This document shows, one piece after another, positions 58,287 through 64,000 of a stretch of 64,000 nucleotides of DNA. Numbering within the stretch: the first letter of the stretch is position 1; the number at the start of each line of letters is the position of its first letter. The notes under the pieces were generated by a model. The model saw only the letters and a program-made list of their open reading frames with translations. It searched no databases and was not told the DNA's origin. Made by a program: the position numbers and the translations under genes. Source of the DNA: Glycomyces tenuis DSM 44171 (GTDB lineage Bacteria > Actinomycetota > Actinomycetes > Mycobacteriales > Micromonosporaceae). The stretch is taken from contig NZ_ATYW01000001.1 in the NCBI RefSeq assembly GCF_000427885.1, positions 178,699-242,698 on the forward strand. Direction: 5' to 3'.

Positions 58287-60662
58287 ATGCATCCCCCGTC
58301 CGCCGCACCGTCGCTCGGCGTCGACTTCGGCACCTCGCACACCATCGCCGTCGTCCGCCGCGCCGACGGGACCGTGCGGCCCCTGCTGTTCGACGGCGCG
58401 CCGCTCATGCCCTCGGCGGTGTGCGCGGACGCCCACGGCGGCCTCCTGGTCGGCCGCGACGCCGTCCACAGCGGGCGCAGGCACCCCGAGCGCTTCGAGC
58501 CCAACCCCAAACGGCACATCGACCGCGGCGCCGTGCTCTTGGGCGACCAGGAATTCCCCGTCATCGACCTGATCGCGGCCGTACTCGGCGCCGTCGCCGA
58601 GGAGTGCCGGCGCGTGGTGGGGCCGCCGCGGCAGGTCACCGTCACCGTGCCCGCCGAATGGGGCCCGGCGAGGCGCCGGGTCGTCGAGGACGCCGCGGCC
58701 CGCAGCGGGCTCGGCCGCGTGCGGCTCGTGCCCGAGCCGGTCGCGGCGGCGACGTACTTCGCCGAGTCGCTGGGGCACCGCATCGCGCCCGGCTCCTCCC
58801 TCGTGGTCTACGACCTGGGCGCGGGCACCTTCGACGCGAGCGTCGTGCGCCGCACCGAGCACGGCTTCGAGACCGTGGCGCTGGACGGCCGGGGCGACCT
58901 CGGCGGCCTCGACATCGACGCCGCGATCGTCGACCACCTGGCGAAGACCTACGGCGAGCACGAGGGCTGGCTGCGGCTCACCAATCCGGGCACCGTGGAG
59001 GAGCGCCGCGCCTTCCGCGACTTCCAGGAGGAGATCCGCGGCGCCAAGGAGCGCCTCTCACGCCACCAGCAGGCCGACCTCGCGATCCCGCTGCTCGAGG
59101 TCGAGGCGCACCTGACGCGCACCGAACTCGAGCAGATCGCCGCCCCGCACCTGGAGCGGACGATCCACGTGACGCGGGCGGTCCTGCGCGCCGCCGGACT
59201 CGAGGCGGCCCGGAGCGCCGGCGTGTTCCTCGTCGGCGGCGCGAGCCGCATGCCGCTGGTGGCGACGATGCTGCACCGCGCCCTGGGCGTCGCGCCGACG
59301 GTGCTCGACCAGCCGGAAGTCGTCGTCGCCGAGGGCAGCGTGCGGTGGACCGAGCCGACGCGGCCGAGCCCGCCGCCGGTCACACCGCACGCCCGGCCCC
59401 GGCCGCAGCCGCCGGTCACACCGCAGATCATGCCGCAGGCCGCGCCGGTGACGCCCCAGCGGCACGCGCCGCTCTCGCCGCCGTCGGCGCCGACCTCGCC
59501 GTCACTCACCGGGCCGCCGCCGTCCCCCCAGGAGCGGGCCGCGAAGCAGCGGCGCGCCAGGAGGATCATCGCGGCGGTCATCGCCGTGAACGTGCTGCTC
59601 ATCGCGGCGCTCGTCTACGTCTTCCGTCCCGACGCCGAGGCCGACGACGCGCCCACTCTGAGCGACTCCCTGGCCGAGGCGGCGACGTTCGACCGGATCG
59701 GCCCGGTCATCGAGGCCCACGAGGGCGCGGTCACCTCCATGGCGGCCGTCTCGACTGAGGACGGCCCGGCGCTCTTCACCACCGGCGCCGACAAGACCGT
59801 CACGAAATGGGACCTGGAGACCGGCGAAGCCGTCGACAGCGTCGACTTCGCCTACTCCACCGAGTTCCTGGGCCTGACGGCGCTCTCGGACGGGCGTTCG
59901 GTGCTCGTCGCGATGGACACCGAGTTCGGCTTCTACGCCTGGGACCCCGAGTCCTTCGAGTACGAGACGCTCCACGAGGGCCAGGGCTACTCCGACCTCG
60001 ACGAAGTGGAGCGCGACGCCCTCGGCACCAATGAGGGGAACGCGACCTACGCCGTCATGTACCCGACGCACTCGTACCTGTGGGACCTCGAGAACGGCAC
60101 CGCCGTGACCGGCGACATCGAGTTCGACGGGGACCAGCTCGCCAGCCTGAGGAACTACGCCGTCTTCGGCGATCGCATCGGCCTGGTCACCGTGGACGCC
60201 GAAGGCGGACTGCGGCTCTACGAGACCAGGGTCCGTCTCGACACCGGCCTGGAGTTCGAGGAGGCCGACGACTGGAGCGCGGACGACGCCCCCGAGTCGC
60301 TGGGAGTCGTCTCCATCGACGGCACACCGCACGCGATGGTCCTCAGCCGGGGACGGTACTTCATCTGGGACCTCGAGTCGGGCGCCTTCACAGGGTCCGC
60401 CGAGTGGGAGGGCGACCTCGACGCCAACTTCGCGAGCGCGGCGGTGACGGTCGACGGCGCGCCCGCGCTGCTCGCCCACGACGACGACTCGCAGGGCGCG
60501 GTCCTGGACCTCTACAGCGGCACCGAACTGGCGGCCCTCGCCGACGAGGACGACGATTCGAACCTGGTCACGGACACGGACTCCGTGGTCGTCGACGGGT
60601 ATACGATCGCGGTCACCGGCTACGCGGACGGCACCGTGCGTCTGTGGAACCTGGGCAGCTGA
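58287..60662 (+). CDS. Hsp70-like ATPase fused to a membrane helix and propeller-like domain
   Basis: 791 residues. The N-terminal 350 residues are an actin/Hsp70 ATPase: LGVDFGTSHTIAVV (phosphate 1), VYDLGAGTFDASVV (phosphate 2), and VFLVGGASRMPLV (adenosine). The substrate-binding domain of DnaK is missing. A Pro-rich linker (about 360-425) leads to one membrane helix at about 432-453 (RIIAAVIAVNVLLIAALVYVF). The outer 330 residues contain WD/PQQ-like repeats (LFTTGADKTVTKWDLETG, SYLWDLENGT, GYADGTVRLWNLG). So an ATPase inside and a propeller outside the membrane. Confidence 0.85.
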   Translation: MHPPSAAPSLGVDFGTSHTIAVVRRADGTVRPLLFDGAPLMPSAVCADAHGGLLVGRDAVHSGRRHPERFEPNPKRHIDRGAVLLGDQEFPVIDLIAAVLGAVAEECRRVVGPPRQVTVTVPAEWGPARRRVVEDAAARSGLGRVRLVPEPVAAATYFAESLGHRIAPGSSLVVYDLGAGTFDASVVRRTEHGFETVALDGRGDLGGLDIDAAIVDHLAKTYGEHEGWLRLTNPGTVEERRAFRDFQEEIRGAKERLSRHQQADLAIPLLEVEAHLTRTELEQIAAPHLERTIHVTRAVLRAAGLEAARSAGVFLVGGASRMPLVATMLHRALGVAPTVLDQPEVVVAEGSVRWTEPTRPSPPPVTPHARPRPQPPVTPQIMPQAAPVTPQRHAPLSPPSAPTSPSLTGPPPSPQERAAKQRRARRIIAAVIAVNVLLIAALVYVFRPDAEADDAPTLSDSLAEAATFDRIGPVIEAHEGAVTSMAAVSTEDGPALFTTGADKTVTKWDLETGEAVDSVDFAYSTEFLGLTALSDGRSVLVAMDTEFGFYAWDPESFEYETLHEGQGYSDLDEVERDALGTNEGNATYAVMYPTHSYLWDLENGTAVTGDIEFDGDQLASLRNYAVFGDRIGLVTVDAEGGLRLYETRVRLDTGLEFEEADDWSADDAPESLGVVSIDGTPHAMVLSRGRYFIWDLESGAFTGSAEWEGDLDANFASAAVTVDGAPALLAHDDDSQGAVLDLYSGTELAALADEDDDSNLVTDTDSVVVDGYTIAVTGYADGTVRLWNLGS

Positions 60663-60683
60663 TCCGAGACGAAGGTTGAAATC

Positions 60684-61190
60684 TTGGCACTCATCATCAT
60701 CGCGCTGATCGTCGTCGCGATCGCCGCCTACTGCGTCTGGGCCATGCGCAACGAGCGCCGGATCGAGGAGACCGTCCGCATCGAGGCGCCCGCCCACGAG
60801 GTGTGGACGGTCCTGACGGACTTTCCCTCCTACGGGGAATGGAACCCGACCATCACGTCGATCGAGGGCGTCCTGGCCGAGGGCGAGCGGCTGGACGTCG
60901 CGGTCACCATGCCCAGCGGCTGGTCGAACCGCTTCCGTCCGAGTGTCCTGCGTGTCTCCCCTGCGCGGCAGTTCCGCTGGCTCGGTCGCCTCGGCCCCGG
61001 CGGGGTCTTCGACGGCGAGCACTACTTCGTGCTCGAACCCCAGGACGACGACTCGACCCGCTTCACCCAGGGCGAGCGCTTCACCGGCGTCCTGGTGCCG
61101 CTGATGAAGCGCGTGTTCGCCGACACGGAGCAGGGCTTCACCGCCATGAACGCGGCCCTCATCGAGCGCGTCGCCGCCTCGCGCCGCTGA
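60684..61190 (+). CDS. SRPBCC family protein with N-terminal membrane anchor
   Basis: 168 residues, TTG start at 60684, 21 bp after the previous stop. Membrane helix ALIIIALIVVAIAAYCVWAM, then the SRPBCC (START-like) pattern IEAPAHEVWTVLTDFPSYGEWNPTIT and ERFTGVLVPLMKRVFADTEQGFTAMNAAL. Binds hydrophobic ligands in relatives. Same strand and close to the Hsp70-like gene. Confidence 0.88.
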   Translation: MALIIIALIVVAIAAYCVWAMRNERRIEETVRIEAPAHEVWTVLTDFPSYGEWNPTITSIEGVLAEGERLDVAVTMPSGWSNRFRPSVLRVSPARQFRWLGRLGPGGVFDGEHYFVLEPQDDDSTRFTQGERFTGVLVPLMKRVFADTEQGFTAMNAALIERVAASRR

Positions 61191-61222
61191 ACAGCGGCAC
61201 GTGGACGACCGCCGGCCGGCGC

Positions 61223-61256
61223 CGCGACTCCCCGTCGCGACACCGGCCTTCGGTGT
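61223..61256. terminator. Two small hairpins between convergent genes
   Basis: CGCGAC/GTCGCG (61223-61239) and ACACCG/CGGTGT (61240-61256) form adjacent stem-loops between the SRPBCC and chaplin-like genes. No clear T tract for either strand. Confidence 0.45.
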
Positions 61257-61271
61257 GGGTCCGGTGCGGCT

Positions 61272-62297
61272 TTAGAGCAGGCCCGAACCGGCCAGCTCGG
61301 TGACGCCGGAGACCGTCTCGGTGGCCGTGGAAACAACGTCTTCGGGAGTCACGTTGTTGCCGAGGCCATTCGTCACGTCGCCGACGACCGGCAGTCCGCC
61401 GGCCAGGTCGGTGGCGGTGCCGGTCACGCCGTCCACAGCGGGAACGCCGCCGGTGGGCAGCTGCTCTTCGCCGAGGTCCACGGCGGCCGCTTCGGCGGTC
61501 GCGGACTCGTCGTGGTCGGCGTGCTTGTGGCTGTCGTGGCCCGGCTCGTCGATCTCGGCCTCGGAGCCGCCCTCGCACGAGGCGCTGGCGTAGCCGAGGA
61601 TCGCGACCGCGTTGCCGCACACGTTGATCGGCGCCTGGATCGGCGCGAACACCTGGTTGCCGTTGCCCAGGCCGACGTTGTCCTCGCTGGTGAGGTCGCC
61701 GCCGGGGCCGTCGTATTCGGCCTCGGCGCCGCCCTCGCAGCCCGCGCCCGCGGCACCGCCGACGGCGACGGCGTTGCCGCACGCGTCGATCGGGGCCTGG
61801 ATCGGCGCGAGCAGCTGGTTGCCCGAGAGCAGGCCGACGTTGCGCTGAGTCGTGACGTCGCCGGACTCGGCGTGGCGTCCCGACTCGGGGATCGTGGCGG
61901 TCGAGCCGCCGGTGGACCAGCCGTCGGCGGCCCCGCCGACGGCGGCGGCGATGCCGCTGACCTCGGTGGGGACCTGGATCGGCGCGTACGCCTGGTTGCC
62001 GTTGACCAGGCCGGTGTTGTTCTGCGTGGTCAGGTCTCCTCCGGGGCCGCCGAAGGTGGCCTCGGAGCCGCCCTCGCAGCCCGCGCTCGAAGTGCCCAGG
62101 ACCGCGGCGGAGACGCCGCAGATGTTGATCGGGGCCTGGACGGGGGCGACCACCTGGTTGCCGGTCACCGCGCCGATCTGGTCCGACGTCTCGACGTCGG
62201 GGCCGTAGGCGTGCGCCGTGCCGGCGCCCGCCACCAGGACGGCGCCCGCGGCGATCACGCCGGTCTGTGCAGTCTTACGTGCCCATGAGTTGTTCAC
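61272..62297 (-). CDS. Secreted chaplin-like protein with four repeats
   Basis: 341 residues. Signal peptide (RKTAQTGVIAAGAVLVAGAGTAHA). Four chaplin-type repeats of about 60 residues follow the scheme VGLxNGNQxxAPIQAPINxCGNAVAxxG, with Cys in repeats 1, 3 and 4 and none in repeat 2 (PTEVSGIAAAVGG). The repeats end with CEGGxEA. A C-terminal acidic, His-rich stretch (GHDSHKHADHDES) precedes a Gly/Val/Thr-rich tail; there is no sortase LAXTG signal. Chaplins coat aerial structures in streptomycetes; here the domains are spaced by long acidic linkers rather than anchored. Confidence 0.85.
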   Translation of the reverse strand: MNNSWARKTAQTGVIAAGAVLVAGAGTAHAYGPDVETSDQIGAVTGNQVVAPVQAPINICGVSAAVLGTSSAGCEGGSEATFGGPGGDLTTQNNTGLVNGNQAYAPIQVPTEVSGIAAAVGGAADGWSTGGSTATIPESGRHAESGDVTTQRNVGLLSGNQLLAPIQAPIDACGNAVAVGGAAGAGCEGGAEAEYDGPGGDLTSEDNVGLGNGNQVFAPIQAPINVCGNAVAILGYASASCEGGSEAEIDEPGHDSHKHADHDESATAEAAAVDLGEEQLPTGGVPAVDGVTGTATDLAGGLPVVGDVTNGLGNNVTPEDVVSTATETVSGVTELAGSGLL

Positions 62298-62565
62298 GAA
62301 CCGTCACCTTTCAGGGTTCTCGTTGTTCCATCACGTATCCCCCGTGAAGCTCCGACGGCTCCAAATGGCTTGTGCACGTTCATGAAGGCGAGCAATGCCC
62401 ACCGAAACGGGGTGCCTTGGAAACCGGGGAGAGTTGTGTTGATCGGCGGGCCGCCCGGGACCGGGCCCTTGGCGCCGGGTGCGCCCGCCGATCGAGTTCG
62501 CCTCCGCGGATGGCGCGACGGTCGAGGCCGTCCGCGGTCGGCGTTTCCTGCCAGTGTGTGGGCGA

Positions 62566-62952
62566 TCAGAACGGCAGCGGGACCGGAAGGCCGCCGCCCA
62601 GGTTGCCGAGCAGGTCGTCCACGGGGCTGCCCGCGGGCTCCTGCGTGTCGGCACCGTCGGCGTCGACCTTGTCGACGTTCCTCTCGGCGGTGTCGTCGAC
62701 CTGGACCTGCTGGCCGGTGCTCTGACCGGTGGCGTTCGGGACGACGGGCAGGTTCTGCACCGCGTCCAGGCCGGGAACGGCGTCGGTGGGGACCGGCAGT
62801 CCGCCGAGCAGGTCCGGCGCCGACTGAACGGCGTCGAGTCCCGCCTCCTCGACTTCGGTGTCGGCGGCCTGAGCGGCCGATCCCGCGAACAGCAGAGCCC
62901 CCGTGGCGATGCCTCCGACGAGTGTCGCCTTACGCACAGTGCGCATTTTCAT
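62566..62952 (-). CDS. Small secreted protein with GGLPV repeats
   Basis: 128 residues from the ATG at 62952, the start giving the signal peptide MKMRTVRKATLVGGIATGALLFAGSAAQA. The mature part is acidic and has two GLDAVQ motifs and LLGGLPVPTDA ... LGGGLPVPLPF at the end. The same GGLPV phrase occurs in the tail of the chaplin-like protein just downstream, so the two may share a partner. Family not recognised. Confidence 0.6.
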   Translation of the reverse strand: MKMRTVRKATLVGGIATGALLFAGSAAQAADTEVEEAGLDAVQSAPDLLGGLPVPTDAVPGLDAVQNLPVVPNATGQSTGQQVQVDDTAERNVDKVDADGADTQEPAGSPVDDLLGNLGGGLPVPLPF

Positions 62953-63338
62953 CTGCGTTGCTTGCCTTTCTCCTGGCCGCGCACAACGTGGCAGTGCGGC
63001 TGGAGATACAGCGCAGCACGAACCACCCCACCGTGTGGGCCATGTCATTGGTCTTGTCGTCAGTTGTCCAGCGAGCCGGTGGCGCGTCGCGCCGCTTCCG
63101 GATCGGGCCCTCAGCCGCGACCTCGCCGGCTGGATCGCCTGCGGGTCGAGGACCCTCGCGCTGTCTGGCGGCCGGTGACACTCCGGCCCCGGGCCGCCGA
63201 TCGTGTGATCGCGCAGCCACCCTGACTAACTAGGCAAGCCGGGGGGCGGTTACGCCCGGACGCGAAGAAATTCGAAAACATCACCCTCCTGTCGCGTACA
63301 CGACACTGGGCGACAAGCGGGCTCGTCGCACGGCGACG

Positions 63339-63365
63339 ACGGGGGCGCCCAGGCGGCGCCCCCGT
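63339..63365. terminator. GC hairpin in the intergenic region
   Basis: ACGGGGGCGCC and its complement enclose five bases. Located mid-gap, it could terminate readthrough from either side. Confidence 0.4.
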
Positions 63366-63570
63366 GCTCGGCTCTGATGAAGGTGCGGGTGCTCGGCCTC
63401 GGACCGGAACCGGCCTCGAATCGCTCCCGCGGCCGCGGGTCGCTTCTCGTATCCGGCCACCGGTTTCCCGGAGGGTGCTCCGGCCTTACGGGGGCCGGTG
63501 AGACCGAGGAGACCCGGCGCGGCCCGTTGAAACGGGAACCCACCCGTAGCCGGGGGCCGCAAGCCGGGAA

Positions 63571-63592
63571 TCCCCTCCCCGAAGGGAGGGGA
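63571..63592 (-). terminator. Hairpin after the DedA gene
   Basis: TCCCCTCCC and its complement enclose CGAA, five bases after the dedA stop at 63598. Stem strong; U tract poor. Confidence 0.55.
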
Positions 63593-63597
63593 GGAAG

Positions 63598-64000
63598 TCA
63601 ACGCACCTTGCGCAGGATGACGGTGTCGGTGCTGGGCCCCGAGCCGGAGCCGGCTCCCGGGCCCGAGTCGTCCCCGCGGCCCCTGTTGCGGATCAGCTTG
63701 ATCGTCCGGGCGACGACGAACCAGAGGACGAGCACGGCGATGACGCCGAGCACGATCTTGCTGAGCAGGTCGCTGTAGCGGTTCAGGACCGGCTCGATCT
63801 GCGGGCCGAAGCCGAAGCCGAGGCCCACCCAGATCGAGTTCCACACGGTGCTGCCGATCAGCGTGAACAGCGAGAACTTCCAGATCGGCATCTTCTCGAT
63901 GCCCGCGGGGATGGAGATGACGCTGCGCACGATCGGCAGGCACCTGCCGGCCAGGACGGCGACGACGCCCCACTTCGCGAACACCCGCTCGGCGAGCTCG
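63598..64000 (-). CDS. DedA family membrane protein, C-terminal part
   Basis: The 5' part lies beyond the right edge. About 134 residues visible. FAKWGVVAVLAGRCLPIVRSVISIPAGIEKMPIWKFSLFTLIGSTVWNSIWVGLGFG is the conserved DedA core (GRxxPxxRxxxxxPAG), with further helices SKIVLGVIAVLVLWFVVARTIKLI. Members are polyprenyl-phosphate or phospholipid transporters of the inner membrane. The Gly/Ser tail (SGPGAGSGSGP) is not conserved. Confidence 0.9.
   Translation of the reverse strand, partial: ELAERVFAKWGVVAVLAGRCLPIVRSVISIPAGIEKMPIWKFSLFTLIGSTVWNSIWVGLGFGFGPQIEPVLNRYSDLLSKIVLGVIAVLVLWFVVARTIKLIRNRGRGDDSGPGAGSGSGPSTDTVILRKVR

Larger units (their letters stand above)
62953..63597. other. Intergenic region upstream of the secreted-protein genes
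   Basis: About 645 bp without a convincing gene. It includes a GC hairpin at 63339-63365 (11-bp arms) and the DedA terminator at 63571-63592. The part near 63230-63290 probably holds the promoter of the 128-residue gene. I looked for a riboswitch-like core and did not see one. Confidence 0.45.

Noticed and set aside
62953-63240. Possible c-di-AMP (ydaO-type) riboswitch before the secreted-protein gene
   Set aside because: The conserved core sequence pattern I would expect was not present; only ordinary GC hairpins were seen.
1-64000. Insertion sequences or prophage
   Set aside because: No transposase, integrase, or phage structural motif was recognised; the Rpn-type protein alone is not evidence of a mobile element.

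Overview
The window is high-GC (roughly 70%), densely coded DNA with frequent ATGA/GTGA stop-start overlaps. Its contents (chaplin-like secreted protein, WXG100-like proteins, WXG/coiled-coil small proteins, eukaryote-like Ser/Thr kinase, metacaspase and NB-ARC proteins, GPP34, DUF5709) point to a mycelium-forming actinobacterium. The domain styles remind me of Glycomycetaceae or Micromonosporaceae, but that is an impression, not a measured assignment.

Layout. (1) 1-5731, minus strand: part of a RiPP gene cluster of the azole-plus-dehydroalanine (thiopeptide/goadsporin-like) type. It holds a split lantibiotic dehydratase, an RRE/ocin-ThiF-like F protein and the first 70 residues of a cyclodehydratase that continues off the left edge. 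No precursor peptide is visible inside the window. (2) 5953-10640, minus strand: an accessory block of unknown function with three mutually homologous small helical proteins, a repeat-rich membrane protein, an orphan 128-residue protein, a coiled-coil membrane protein and a small helical protein. (3) 10940-12296: a secreted protein and a SAM methyltransferase. (4) 12343-22609: an island resembling NTP-dependent conflict or programmed-death systems. It contains an EACC1-like adaptor coupled to a transmembrane metacaspase, two paralogous membrane-anchored pentapeptide-type repeat proteins on either side of them, a divergent NB-ARC ATPase whose TPR-like half is in a separate overlapping frame, and a transmembrane Ser/Thr kinase. 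(5) 22788-30450: TetR-GNAT operon, a WXG100-like three-gene cassette, an AraC regulator divergent from an NAD(P)H-quinone-type oxidoreductase, and two membrane proteins of unknown function.

(6) 30523-44467 is mostly ordinary chromosome: DinB-like protein, ABC-F ATPase, NmrA-like reductase, P450 with its ferredoxin, two Cof-type HAD phosphatases, DUF488, serS, a minimal zincin, and a molybdate operon (HTH-TOBE regulator, modA, modB, modC). (7) 44531-55091: ArsR-type regulator with MFS exporter, GPP34 protein, pheA, tRNA-Glu and tRNA-Asp, DUF5709, DinB, ppk with a PHO box, a Nudix/histidine-phosphatase fusion, an Rpn-type nuclease, and an Old Yellow Enzyme divergent from a MerR regulator. (8) 55101-64000: a GH3 glycosidase with an inserted trefoil-like segment, an Hsp70-transmembrane-propeller fusion, a SRPBCC protein, a four-repeat chaplin-like protein, a small secreted protein and the 3' end of a DedA gene.

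The best candidates for something undescribed are the metacaspase/pentapeptide/NB-ARC island (12343-22609) and the three-paralogue block (5953-10640). All family calls were made by reading motifs; no database search was run.
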